Positions 6,811 through 15,258 of a stretch of DNA of 23,220 bases are shown in pieces. The DNA lies in the NCBI GenBank assembly GCA_002389765.1, contig DGQM01000031.1, positions 1-23,220 of the forward strand, written 5' to 3'. This DNA is from Bacteroidetes bacterium UBA4414 (lineage in GTDB: Bacteria > Bacteroidota > Bacteroidia > Chitinophagales > Chitinophagaceae). The first letter of the stretch is position 1. Each line of letters opens with the position of its first letter. Under the pieces are notes generated by a model. The model did not search any database and had not been told where the DNA came from. It worked only from the letters and a program-made list of their open reading frames with translations. Both the position numbers and the translations under genes were made by a program.

Positions 6811-8470
6811 AACCAGTCAACTAATCAACCAGTCAACAAATTCTGCTTATATTTATTACCTCAAATACCATTGCTTGAAAAACGATACTACAACCAACGT
6901 TTCTATACCTCGCAACCTGTTGTTGCTGCTCTCATTTTTTGAAGGTGCCTGTGTGATGGTGGCAGAGCTGGCAGGCGGCAAGATGCTGGCTCCCTTCTAC
7001 GGTACATCGCTCTACGTATGGGCATCTACCCTCGCCCTTACCCTCGGCGGGCTTACTATTGGCTACTATTGGGGCGGAGAGCTTAGCAAAAAGGACGTAG
7101 CGGAGCGCAAAAAGACATTGTTCCTCATACTGGCCATTGCATCGGCACTGGTTATCGTTATGCCTATGACGGCAAGGTTCATCATGGCACGCACGCTGGA
7201 TATGGGTTTCCTCACGGGTGTTATCACCTCTCAACTCATCTTCCTGATGCCGCCTATACTGGGTATGGGTATGGTGAGCCCCATGCTCATCAGCCTGATA
7301 GCCGAGAACAATAATAGTGGTAAAGCGGCAGGGCTTATCTATGCAGTATCTACCCTCGGTGGTGTAATAGCTACTATGATAACGGGCTTCTGGTTAGTGC
7401 CATTGGTGGGTATATCGCTGCCGTGTATTGTGGCGGGTGGTTTGTTGCTAACGCTTACCATCATTGTACTGCGCCCAAAGAACAAGGTATTGGCAAGTGT
7501 GTTGCTGCTGCTGTTGGTGCCTGCTTTTTTTTTCTACAATAGCAATCAGCACCGCGAAACCGATAAGTACAAAATACTGTATCACACAGAGGGCATGCTG
7601 GGGCAGGTAAAGGTGGTAGATTTTAACTATACCGATAACGACCTCAACATACCATCGCGCGTTATGCTGGTAAACCACAACTGGCAAACATGGATAGACC
7701 GCAACGATAAAAACTTCTCTTTCCTCTATTATACACGCTTCACCAATGCCATCATCCGCAGTATGCCAAAAGGCAGCAAAGCCCTGCTGATAGGTCTTGG
7801 CGGTGGTACGGTAGCACACCAGATGGAGCAACACGGTATGAGCTATGATGCCGTAGAGATAGACGGACGCCTACCCGAACTGGCAGAGAAATACTTTGGC
7901 CTGAAACATGCAGTAGCCAACACAGCGGTAGATGACGGCAGGCACTTCATCAACGTATGCAAAAACAAGTACGACCTGATAATTGTAGATGCACTACTGG
8001 GCGAAAACATACCATCGCACCTGCTGAGTAAAGAGTCTTTTGAGCAGATGAAAAAACTGCTTACAGAGAACGGCAAGATATTCATAGAGTTCGATGGCAT
8101 CAAGCAAGAAGACGATGGGCTTGCACAGCAAATGGTGTACAATACACTGAATAGTGCAGGGTTCAATACACGCATCTTCTCCTCATCGCCCCGCCGTACC
8201 AATTACGATATCATGTACATAGCAGGCAAAACCAAAGACAATAGCTACGATACTACACAGATAATTACAGACAAGTACTACCCCATCAAAGGGCAGTTGA
8301 AGCTATTTGACGTTACAGATATGCTTGGTAATCCATCGGTAGCCATCATTACAGACGAGAATCCGGGGCTGGATTATTATCTGAGAGATAGAATGGTAGC
8401 CTTCCGCGAAGACTATCTGGGCAATTACAATGCAGAGTTTCTGGAAGATAATATGAGCTTCTTCCGCTAA
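6782..8470 (+). CDS. Fused membrane transporter-like / spermidine synthase-like protein (up to 562 aa)
   Basis: The N-terminal half has about seven membrane helices (first at about residues 44-72, containing LLLLLSFFEG; last around LLLLLVPAFFFY). The C-terminal half is a soluble Rossmann-fold domain of the spermidine synthase type: glycine loop GLGGGT (338-343), acidic VEID (358-361), and VDDGRHF (383-389) followed by DLIIVDAL. This fits the fused MFS/spermidine synthase family, whose true substrate is usually not known. Aminopropyl transfer should not be assumed. The ATG at 6782 lies inside a repeat copy and the first 31 residues are polar and low-complexity. The real start may be the in-frame TTG at 6875-6877, giving MKND and 531 residues just before the first helix. 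I keep the longest frame because no other in-frame ATG precedes helix 1. Confidence 0.85.
   Translation: MDTWTSVDKSTSQLINQSTNSAYIYYLKYHCLKNDTTTNVSIPRNLLLLLSFFEGACVMVAELAGGKMLAPFYGTSLYVWASTLALTLGGLTIGYYWGGELSKKDVAERKKTLFLILAIASALVIVMPMTARFIMARTLDMGFLTGVITSQLIFLMPPILGMGMVSPMLISLIAENNNSGKAAGLIYAVSTLGGVIATMITGFWLVPLVGISLPCIVAGGLLLTLTIIVLRPKNKVLASVLLLLLVPAFFFYNSNQHRETDKYKILYHTEGMLGQVKVVDFNYTDNDLNIPSRVMLVNHNWQTWIDRNDKNFSFLYYTRFTNAIIRSMPKGSKALLIGLGGGTVAHQMEQHGMSYDAVEIDGRLPELAEKYFGLKHAVANTAVDDGRHFINVCKNKYDLIIVDALLGENIPSHLLSKESFEQMKKLLTENGKIFIEFDGIKQEDDGLAQQMVYNTLNSAGFNTRIFSSSPRRTNYDIMYIAGKTKDNSYDTTQIITDKYYPIKGQLKLFDVTDMLGNPSVAIITDENPGLDYYLRDRMVAFREDYLGNYNAEFLEDNMSFFR
6807..6838. repeat. 16-bp tandem repeat, two units
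   Basis: AATCAACCAGTCAACT at 6807-6822 is followed by AATCAACCAGTCAACA at 6823-6838, one mismatch. It follows array copy 4 and lies in the doubtful N-terminal extension of the gene at 6782. Confidence 0.7.
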
Positions 8471-8482
8471 GAACAATACAGA

Positions 8483-8842
8483 TTACACACGCTGCATCAG
8501 TTCCAGCTTGTTCTTCCACGGGTCTAAGAAAGATATACGTTTATACCCAGGTATAGGCGTTTCTTCTTTTATGGCAATGCCTTTTTCATTCAGCAGTTTG
8601 CGTACACTCTCCAGGCTATCTACCTCAAAAGCAGGAAAGCGTTTGGTAGGATACATCTCGGGTTCTATACCCAAGTGCAGTTCGCTCTCGCCTACTTTGT
8701 ACCATATACCCGGTATGCTCTTAGGCTTGTCTATCTCCTGCAGTCCCAACAAACCAGTATAGAAATCCCTCGCCTCGGCCTCAAAGCCCGTAGGGATGCA
8801 TATAGTAACGTGGTGCAGTTTCTTGATATTGATAGATGCCAT
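8483..8842 (-). CDS. VOC (glyoxalase/bleomycin-resistance fold) family protein (119 aa)
   Basis: A single-domain VOC protein made of two beta-alpha-beta-beta-beta modules. Module 1 has KLHHVTICIP at residues 8-17, DFYTGLLGLQ, and ELHLGIEP. Module 2 has FPAFEVDSLESVRKLL and the closing FLDPWKNKLELMQ. Candidate metal ligands are H10 or H11, the H of ELHLG and the E of KLELM, as in glyoxalase I-like enzymes. The substrate cannot be assigned. The stop is only 12 bases from the convergent stop of the transporter/synthase gene, with no terminator hairpin between them. The ATG at 8840-8842 is the natural start. Confidence 0.85.
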   Translation of the reverse strand: MASINIKKLHHVTICIPTGFEAEARDFYTGLLGLQEIDKPKSIPGIWYKVGESELHLGIEPEMYPTKRFPAFEVDSLESVRKLLNEKGIAIKEETPIPGYKRISFLDPWKNKLELMQRV

Positions 8843-9452
8843 ACGTGGGTTGTGTATTTGTGTTATTCTAAGTTAGTGAAATAGTTGATTGGTTGATAGT
8901 GGGTTTGGGATTTCACCACCATTACATCTATAAAGCTCTCACGGCGTTGGCACCGTTCATCGTTCGTGCTCCTATCAGGCAATGCTGTAGCTAATCCTTC
9001 TTGTCATGGTATATTTCTCTTCAGGCTTCAGTGCATTACTCATCTTTCTCTTTCTTTTTGCTTGTCCAAAAAGAAAGAGAGAAAGAAAAAGGACACCCTA
9101 AAACCAATGCTCCGCATGTTTTAGGGATAGCTATACGCTGTTATTGTGGGGAATACGCATTGAGCGTGGTCAGTGCTAACGCACATGACGGTGCTATTGA
9201 GCGATAGTAGTGATATCAACAAATAGCTTTGCAATATACAAACCATCAAGGCACTTAGCTTGGTACAACAGTAGCAATGCGGTGACATCGGAGCGTCAAC
9301 AAAGCATTCAGATGTCATCAATGCTTTGCGGCTTTTCTTTGTTTCTTTCTTTTGCCGCCAAAAGAAAGAAAGGAAGCGTGAGGGCAGAGCGCTGCAAAAG
9401 ACTCGTTAAGGGTTAGCATTTACTACCCTCATTCAACATAATTAAGGAAATA
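8843..9452. other. 610-base gene-free region with hairpin-rich element
   Basis: Short open frames exist on both strands but have no recognisable domain and run through polypurine/polypyrimidine hairpins. The 5' part (8843-9040) shows nothing clear. The middle (9041-9371) is the hairpin-rich element listed separately. The last 80 bases show no structure I can name. Confidence 0.55.
9041..9371. repeat. About 330-bp element bounded by two polypyrimidine/polypurine hairpins
   Basis: There are four strong hairpins. (1) 9048-9060 pairs with 9067-9079 (13 bp, CTCTTTCTTTTTG arm). (2) CCCTAAAAC (9096-9104) pairs with GTTTTAGGG (9118-9126), with an inner ATGC/GCAT stem. (3) AAAGCATT (9301-9308) pairs with AATGCTTT (9320-9327). 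(4) TTTCTTTCTTTTG (9342-9354) pairs with 9359-9371 (13 bp, 4-base loop). The outer hairpins resemble each other, suggesting the two ends of one dispersed element or a structured RNA. I remember similar TTTCTTTCTTTTG hairpins between genes in other Bacteroidota; that is not verified here. Confidence 0.6.
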
Positions 9453-9950
9453 TTACGAAGGCAACACAATACCATTCTTATATAATCCCTCCATAAACGA
9501 ACGCAACTCATCAGCGCGTTGTGTACCCAGCAGAAAGCGTTTACCATCTTTGTATTCCAGTTGCAGGCCCATATCACCCGCAGTATTGTATGCACCACCA
9601 CTCTTTTTACTCCATCCGGTACGTAGCCCCCAACCACCATACTCGCTGATGGGATTGTACTTGCGCACGTAAGCTTTCTCTATAGCAGTCCACGGTATAA
9701 ACTTACCTTTCTGAAAAGGATAGAACCTGAAGAAGATACCCTCATCGTTAATGGTAGTATCCAGCCGCATGATGAAGAAGAGTATCATAACAGCAAGAGG
9801 TATTATAGAAAACGCAAACTCATACCTGAACGAAGCCCCTTCTGCTGTCTTATAACTATAGATAGCAGAGAAACAGGTGAACGCTATCGTAACAGGCAGT
9901 ATCACCCACAACAACCATTTACCAAACTTCTGCGACTCTGTGTATTGCAT
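9453..9950 (-). CDS. Small membrane protein, DUF6141-like (165 aa)
   Basis: Two membrane helices lie near the N-terminus (about residues 12-32 around LLWVILPVTIAFTCF, and about 48-62 around FAFSIIPLAVMILFF). A roughly 95-residue soluble domain follows, with FYPFQKGKFIPW, YGGWGLRTG, GAYNTAGDMGLQLEYKDGKR and LLGTQRADELRSF. The pattern of a beta-rich domain after two helices, ending in GTQ..ELR, resembles the DUF6141 and bacterial PH-like membrane families. The ATG at 9948-9950 (MQYTES) is preferred to the upstream TTG at 9971, because that codon lies in the terminator region of the preceding gene. Function unknown. Confidence 0.72.
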   Translation of the reverse strand: MQYTESQKFGKWLLWVILPVTIAFTCFSAIYSYKTAEGASFRYEFAFSIIPLAVMILFFIMRLDTTINDEGIFFRFYPFQKGKFIPWTAIEKAYVRKYNPISEYGGWGLRTGWSKKSGGAYNTAGDMGLQLEYKDGKRFLLGTQRADELRSFMEGLYKNGIVLPS

Positions 9951-9972
9951 AGGGTTAAAGCTACAAAACAAA

Positions 9973-9995
9973 AACCACCCGCTGTGCAGGTGGCT
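9973..9995 (-). terminator. Rho-independent terminator of the ileS-TraR operon
   Basis: Read on the minus strand, CCACC, an 8-9 base loop and GGTGG are followed by TTTTTGTTTT. It lies about 35 bases after the stop of the TraR/DksA-like gene and just before the start of the next gene on the same strand. Confidence 0.7.
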
Positions 9996-10030
9996 TGTAT
10001 TATTACTTAAAGTATTGCTACAGGTAGCTA

Positions 10031-11272
10031 TTACTTTTTACTCATTACGTTCTTAGCCTCAATGCTGAGTGTAGCATGTGGTACTGCACGCAGGCGAGCT
10101 TTGTCTATCAGCTTACCTGTTACACGGCATATACCGTATGTTTTGTTCTCAATACGCATCAGTGCTTTCTCCAGGTGGTTGATGAACTGGATCTGGCGGC
10201 TTGCCAGCTGTGCCAGTTGTTCGCGCTCCATAGCGCCACTGCCATCTTCCATATTCATGTAGCGGTTTTCTGTATCTTCTGTACCCGCTTCATCCTTACG
10301 TGTTATCAAACCCTGCTGATAAGTAAGCTCTTTACGTGCTTTTTCCAGGCGTGCCAGGATAAGCTCTTTAAATTCATTCAGTTCTTCGTCACTGTAACGG
10401 TATACTGGTCCTTGCATTTCTACTGCTTCGTCTAATATGGAACGTGTAAATTCCGGTTGGTAATTAATCATTGTCTTGCCCGCATCATCTTTCTGCTTGC
10501 TCTTATTCTCAAGACGGCGATGCGCCACAATTACGTTTGGTTTTTTCTCAACATTGCGTGCTGCTGGTGTTGCTTGTTTTGTAGGCAAGCCACCTTGTTG
10601 TTGCATAGCTGCTGCTGCAGATGCAGACAACGGGCGGTTTGGCAATGCACCCTTAGCAAAAGTGGTAACTGTTTTAGTTACATGATGCGATTGTTTGCCA
10701 CCTGCTTTTTTAGCAGGTACTGCTGCCTTCTTTACAGCAACAGGTGCAGGCGCTGGTGCCGGTGCAGGTGCTGCCTTCTTAACCGGTTCTGCTTTTTTAG
10801 GTGCAGCCTTTGGTGCAGGTGCCGGAGCGGCTTTTTTAGCCGGTGCAGGTGCTGCTTTCTTTGCTGCAGGTTTTGGCGCAGGTGCTGCTGCCTTAGGAGC
10901 AGGCGCTGCTTTCTTTGCAGGCGCAGCTTTTTTTGCCGGCGCTGCTTTAGCTACAGTCGTCTTCTTACTCGTTGTTGCTGTCTTTTTCAATTGGTTAGTT
11001 TTTTTCGAGTCCACTTTTTTAGTGGCTGCTGCCTTCTTCACCGGTGCTGCTTTCTTCACAGTAGCTTTGGCAGGTGTGGCTTTTTTAGGCGCAGCCTTCT
11101 TTGCAGCCGGTTTAGGGGCTGCTGCTTTTTTCACAGGTTTCGCAGGCGTTGCCTTCTTACTACTTTTCGATGCCACAGTTTTTTTAGCCGGCGCTGCCTT
11201 TTTAGCGCCTTTATTAGAAGCTGTTGTAGTTTTCTTAGCTGGCTTAGCTGCCGGTTTTTTTTGTGTGGCCAT
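10031..11272 (-). CDS. TraR/DksA-like protein with histone-H1-like N-terminal tail (413 aa)
   Basis: Residues 1 to about 190 are almost entirely K, A, P, T and V in KKAAPA-type repeats, like histone H1 or HU-tail sequences. They are expected to be disordered and nucleic-acid-binding. A linker follows. About residues 285-413 form a DksA/TraR domain: a helical hairpin (SDEELNEFKELIL, then REQLAQLASRQIQFINHLEKAL), then YGICRVTGKLI and RLRAVPHATLSIEA. The usual four zinc cysteines are reduced to C382; the other positions read T385, S403 and A406. DksA-family proteins bind RNA polymerase through its secondary channel. Whether this one keeps that role is not shown. Start ATG at 11270-11272, six bases after the ileS stop, so it is co-transcribed with ileS. 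Usual DksA length is about 130-150 aa, so the tail is a large addition. Confidence 0.88.
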   Translation of the reverse strand: MATQKKPAAKPAKKTTTASNKGAKKAAPAKKTVASKSSKKATPAKPVKKAAAPKPAAKKAAPKKATPAKATVKKAAPVKKAAATKKVDSKKTNQLKKTATTSKKTTVAKAAPAKKAAPAKKAAPAPKAAAPAPKPAAKKAAPAPAKKAAPAPAPKAAPKKAEPVKKAAPAPAPAPAPVAVKKAAVPAKKAGGKQSHHVTKTVTTFAKGALPNRPLSASAAAAMQQQGGLPTKQATPAARNVEKKPNVIVAHRRLENKSKQKDDAGKTMINYQPEFTRSILDEAVEMQGPVYRYSDEELNEFKELILARLEKARKELTYQQGLITRKDEAGTEDTENRYMNMEDGSGAMEREQLAQLASRQIQFINHLEKALMRIENKTYGICRVTGKLIDKARLRAVPHATLSIEAKNVMSKK

Positions 11273-11278
11273 AGCGCG

Positions 11279-14200
11279 TTACTGTTTTTTAGTTATTAAC
11301 ACTTTAAGTATTGCTTCATTAACCTCAATCTCCGTTCCTTCGGATACTTGAGAAACTATCTCTAACTTATCTGCCAAAATTTCGGTGCAAATATACTCAC
11401 TGAAATTTAATATGGCAGATTTTAATGGTTCGTGTTCTTCTACGCTAACTGCTATTCTGTCTGTAAGTTCTAATCCTGTTTCTTTACGAATTTTTTGTAT
11501 ACGATTTACCAATTCACGGGCATTACCTTCATCCTGCAGTTCAGGGGTAACGGTAATATCCAATGCTACGGTCAGGGTGTCTTTGTTGGCAACACTCCAT
11601 CCCGGTATATCTTCTGCTATAATATCTACGTCTTCTCTTACTATATCTATCGGTTCACCATCTACCGTCAGGGTATAGCCACCGTCTTTCTCAAGGGCTG
11701 TTATCTGGTGTTGGTCCAGCGCAGTGATGGCAGCAGCTACCGCCTTCATCTTAGCACCCATTTTAGCACCTAAAGACTTGAAGTTTGGCTTTACTTTCTT
11801 TTTTATAAAGCCTTCTGTTTCAGTAAGATATTCAAACTCTTTTACATTCACCTCACCTTTTATCAAATCTTCTACACGTTGCACTTGTTCTTGCATATGA
11901 GCATCCAGTACAGGTATCAGTATCTTCTGTAAAGGTTGGCGAACTTTGATATTCACCTTCTTACGCAAAGACAGTACCAAGGATGATACATCCTGTGCAA
12001 GGCGCATACGCTCTTCCAGTTCTGCATCTATTACATCCACATCTGCCACAGGGAAATCTGTCAGGTGAACTGACTTAGCCTCGTAGCGCTTGGTGATATT
12101 ATTCAGATTACTGTACAACCAATCGGCAAAGAATGGAGATATCGGTGCCATCAACAACGATAATTTCTCCAAACATTCATATAAGGTCTGGTAAGCACAT
12201 ATCTTATCATGCTCATACTCTCCTTTCCAGAAACGGCGGCGACACAGACGCACGTACCAGTTACTCAGTTGCTCGTCCAGGAATGTCTCCATAGCACGGC
12301 CTGCTTGCGTAGGTTCGTAGTCATTCAGGTAGCCTGTTACTTCCTTCACTAATGTATTCAGCGAAGACAATATCCAACGGTCTATCTCAGGGCGTTTCTC
12401 TACAGGTATATAAGCTTCTTTAAATGTAAAGCCATCTACATTGGCATACAAAGCAAAGAACTGATAGGTGTTATACAATGTACCAAAGTACTTCCGCTGA
12501 ACTTCTTTAATTCCTTCTAAATCAAAGCGTAAGCTATCCCACGGACTTGCATTGGTTATCAGGTACCAACGGGTAGCATCTGCACTGTATTTCTCAATTG
12601 TCTCGAACGGATTGATGACGTTGCCGAGGCGTTTGCTCATCTTATTACCGTTCTTATCCAGCACAAGGCCGTTACTAACTACAGTCTTATATGCCACATT
12701 ATCAAACAGCATTACACCTAATGCATGCAGTGTATAGAACCAACCACGTGTCTGGTCTACCCCCTCAGCAATAAAGTCAGCAGGGAAGTTCTGGTTCAGC
12801 ACCTTATCTGCATGATTTTCAAACGGATAGTGTTGTTGTGCATAAGGCATAGCACCACTGTCAAACCACACATCTATCAGGTCCGGTTCGCGCATCATAG
12901 GCTTGCCGCTATCGCTTACCAATACTATCTGGTCAACGAAAGGTTTGTGCAAATCACTCGTCAACACATCAGCATCCTGATTGATATTCAATGACTTATT
13001 AGCCCTACTTATCTCATCTTTCAATTGTTCTATACTACCTATTACACGTATATCACTACCATCTTCGGTAGCCCATACTGGCAACGGTGTACCCCAATAG
13101 CGGCTGCGGCTCAGGTTCCAGTCTACCATGTTCTCCAGCCAGTTGCCAAACCTACCCTCACCTGTTGCTTTAGGCTTCCAGTTGATGGTCTTGTTCAGCT
13201 CTATCATCCTGTCCTTTACGGCAGTAGTCTTAATAAACCATGCATCCAATGGATAGTAGATAACGGGCTTATCTGTACGCCAGCAATGCGGGTAGGTGTG
13301 TTCGTACTTCTCTACCTTAAATGCCTGACCTGCCAATTTAAGCTTAACAGCTATATCCACATCTACATCCTTCCACTCGCTGTCGTCTTTATAATTCTTT
13401 ACATATCTGCCACTTAGTTCGCCCAGGTATTCGGTAAACTTACCTTCCTTATCTACCAGTGTCAGTATGCCTATATTATTCTTTTTGCCTACACGATAGT
13501 CATCTGCACCAAAAGCAGGGGCAGTGTGTACGATACCTGTACCATCTTCTGTAGTTACGAAATCACCAGTTATTACCCTCCAAGGGTCGCCACCTGTTAT
13601 CTCGGCAGTGTTACCCTCATATGGCAGCAATTGCTCATAACGGCAACCTTCTATATCAGCACCTTTGAATTCTTTAATGATTGTCCAAGGCACTAATTTC
13701 TGCTCTGCATTGTAACCAGCAAAGTCACCATCCTGCCCTTCGGACTTGAAGTGTTTATTTAAAAGTGCTTTTGCAAGTATCACATTAGCAGGCTGATGTG
13801 TGTATTGATTAAATGTTTTAACCAACACATAATCAATCTTTTCACCTACAGTAAGCCCGCAGTTTGAAGGGAGTGTCCAAGGGGTTGTCGTCCATGCAAG
13901 AAAGTGTACAGCCTCACCACCTGTAGCCTCGTACAGGAATGCAGACTGTGCATTATTAACCGCCTTGAACATGGCAACTATAGTCGTATCCTTCACATCC
14001 TTATACGTACCCGGTTGGTTCAGCTCATGAGAACTAAGACCTGTACCTGCAGCCGGGCTGTATGGTTGTATGCTAACACTTTTATATAAGTACCCTTTTT
14101 CGTGCAGGGTCTTGATAGCCCACCACAGGGTTTCTATATATTTATTATCGAATGTGATGTAGGGATTGCCCATATCCACCCAATAACCCATTTTCTCGGT

Positions 14201-14608
14201 TATATCTTCCCATTCCTTCTTATAACGCATGACTGCCTCACGGCATTTACGGTTATAATCCTCAATACTTATCTTCTTGCCTATATCTTCTTTAGTAATA
14301 CCCAGTTCCTTCTCAACACCCAACTCTACCGGCAGGCCGTGCGTATCCCAACCTGCTTTGCGGTGTACTTGATAGCCTTGCATGGTTTTGTAACGGCATA
14401 CCAAATCCTTCAATGTACGGCTGATAACGTGGTGAATACCAGGCATACCGTTAGCACTTGGCGGACCTTCATAAAATACAAACGGTTGTGCACCGTTACG
14501 GCCATCCACACTCTTGTTAAATGTATCATTCTCCTTCCACAGGCACAGTATCTCCTGCTCTATGGAGGGCATATTCAATCCTTTATATTCAACGTACTTG
14601 TCGCTCAT
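11279..14608 (-). CDS. ileS: Isoleucyl-tRNA synthetase (1109 aa)
   Basis: A class Ia synthetase that charges tRNA-Ile with isoleucine in the cytoplasm. PSANGMPGIHH (residues 50-60) carries the HIGH-equivalent signature as GIHH (57-60). The CP1 editing domain shows TTPWTLPSN and GTGIVHTAPAFGADDY. The KMSKR loop is at 656-660, followed by LGNVINP. An anticodon-binding helical domain (EQLSNWYVRLCRRRFW) and a long C-terminal region (VRQPLQKILIPVLD) follow. Length and sequence fit the long Bacteroidota IleRS (IleRS2-like). All hallmark motifs are present, and the start ATG at 14606-14608 gives the expected N-terminus. It is the first gene of a two-gene operon with the TraR/DksA-like gene. No T-box or other leader riboswitch was recognised upstream. 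Confidence 0.97.
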   Translation of the reverse strand: MSDKYVEYKGLNMPSIEQEILCLWKENDTFNKSVDGRNGAQPFVFYEGPPSANGMPGIHHVISRTLKDLVCRYKTMQGYQVHRKAGWDTHGLPVELGVEKELGITKEDIGKKISIEDYNRKCREAVMRYKKEWEDITEKMGYWVDMGNPYITFDNKYIETLWWAIKTLHEKGYLYKSVSIQPYSPAAGTGLSSHELNQPGTYKDVKDTTIVAMFKAVNNAQSAFLYEATGGEAVHFLAWTTTPWTLPSNCGLTVGEKIDYVLVKTFNQYTHQPANVILAKALLNKHFKSEGQDGDFAGYNAEQKLVPWTIIKEFKGADIEGCRYEQLLPYEGNTAEITGGDPWRVITGDFVTTEDGTGIVHTAPAFGADDYRVGKKNNIGILTLVDKEGKFTEYLGELSGRYVKNYKDDSEWKDVDVDIAVKLKLAGQAFKVEKYEHTYPHCWRTDKPVIYYPLDAWFIKTTAVKDRMIELNKTINWKPKATGEGRFGNWLENMVDWNLSRSRYWGTPLPVWATEDGSDIRVIGSIEQLKDEISRANKSLNINQDADVLTSDLHKPFVDQIVLVSDSGKPMMREPDLIDVWFDSGAMPYAQQHYPFENHADKVLNQNFPADFIAEGVDQTRGWFYTLHALGVMLFDNVAYKTVVSNGLVLDKNGNKMSKRLGNVINPFETIEKYSADATRWYLITNASPWDSLRFDLEGIKEVQRKYFGTLYNTYQFFALYANVDGFTFKEAYIPVEKRPEIDRWILSSLNTLVKEVTGYLNDYEPTQAGRAMETFLDEQLSNWYVRLCRRRFWKGEYEHDKICAYQTLYECLEKLSLLMAPISPFFADWLYSNLNNITKRYEAKSVHLTDFPVADVDVIDAELEERMRLAQDVSSLVLSLRKKVNIKVRQPLQKILIPVLDAHMQEQVQRVEDLIKGEVNVKEFEYLTETEGFIKKKVKPNFKSLGAKMGAKMKAVAAAITALDQHQITALEKDGGYTLTVDGEPIDIVREDVDIIAEDIPGWSVANKDTLTVALDITVTPELQDEGNARELVNRIQKIRKETGLELTDRIAVSVEEHEPLKSAILNFSEYICTEILADKLEIVSQVSEGTEIEVNEAILKVLITKKQ

Positions 14609-14774
14609 CTGTCTGGTTCAAGATATTCTAAATGGATGGCTAAGCCGATACCGACAAAACCCACTAAACCCATTATACTAAAAAAATAAGCTGCGAATTT
14701 AGGTAGAAAATTTGTTATTTATAATGTATAGAAATGAATACCATGCGTGGGTGGATATACTGTGGATATGACAA

Positions 14775-14795
14775 TAGCAGGAACCTGTCCTGCTA
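14775..14795 (-). terminator. Hairpin TAGCAGG/CCTGCTA downstream of the lipoprotein gene
   Basis: A perfect 7-bp stem with a 7-base loop lies about 26 bases after the minus-strand stop at 14821. The T-tract after it on the minus strand is poor (TTGTCAT), so termination strength is uncertain. The rest of the 14609-14820 gap shows nothing recognisable. Confidence 0.45.
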
Positions 14796-14820
14796 CTATA
14801 CAAAAGCCTTACACTTATTT

Positions 14821-15258
14821 CTATTTATTATTATACAATCGTTCTCCGCTAACCGGGTCTACGCTGTAGTATGTTTTCGTTTCGGCATCATAAAACATGT
14901 ACTTCTGTTTCGCCTCGTCAAATACGAAGGATTTTGATTTATCCTTAATTACAGGTTTGGCTACTGCATGCACTTTTTTTGCATGATGTTGTGCGGCATG
15001 CTTTACTCCGGTATATGCTAGCTTTCTTTTCTGAGTCAGGGAATCTATGATATGTTGCATGGCATCAATTTTAGCCTGATACCCTTTTGCCATATCATCT
15101 GCCCCTTGTTCCAGATTAGCCACCCTTTCGCGCATGGTTGCCAGATTATTCAACGAATCGACAAGTAGACCATAACAACGAACATCTTTGGTTGGTTGCT
15201 TCGGAGCACAAGACACTATGAGCGATGCTACGCCACACAGCAAGAATACTTTCTTCAT
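14821..15258 (-). CDS. Lipoprotein with coiled-coil segment (145 aa)
   Basis: The signal peptide ends in a lipobox IVSC, with the lipidated cysteine at C17. A helical region likely to form a coiled coil follows (about residues 30-75, including LATMRERVANLEQGADDMAK and AMQHIIDSL). A basic His/Lys/Ala linker leads to an aromatic C-terminus (KYMFYDAETKTYYSVDPVSG). The protein should be anchored to a membrane by lipid; which membrane cannot be told. The family is not recognised. The gene is divergent from the membrane protein gene at 15504 and ends near a hairpin. Start ATG at 15256-15258 gives a typical MKK signal peptide. Confidence 0.78.
   Translation of the reverse strand: MKKVFLLCGVASLIVSCAPKQPTKDVRCYGLLVDSLNNLATMRERVANLEQGADDMAKGYQAKIDAMQHIIDSLTQKRKLAYTGVKHAAQHHAKKVHAVAKPVIKDKSKSFVFDEAKQKYMFYDAETKTYYSVDPVSGERLYNNK

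Noticed and set aside
8843..9416. Several 66-69 codon open frames in the 610-base gap
   Set aside because: They overlap each other on both strands, run through hairpin arms and show no protein-like composition.
10457..11351. Long plus-strand open frames (280 and 218 codons) opposite the TraR/DksA-like gene
   Set aside because: They are mirror images of the Lys/Ala/Pro-rich repeat coding region, giving Cys/Arg-rich or Ala/Phe-rich nonsense. The minus-strand frame has a real domain and operon context.
14609..14760. T-box or other riboswitch upstream of ileS
   Set aside because: No T-box core sequence or specifier-loop architecture is visible in the short AT-rich leader, and T-boxes are not typical of this phylum.
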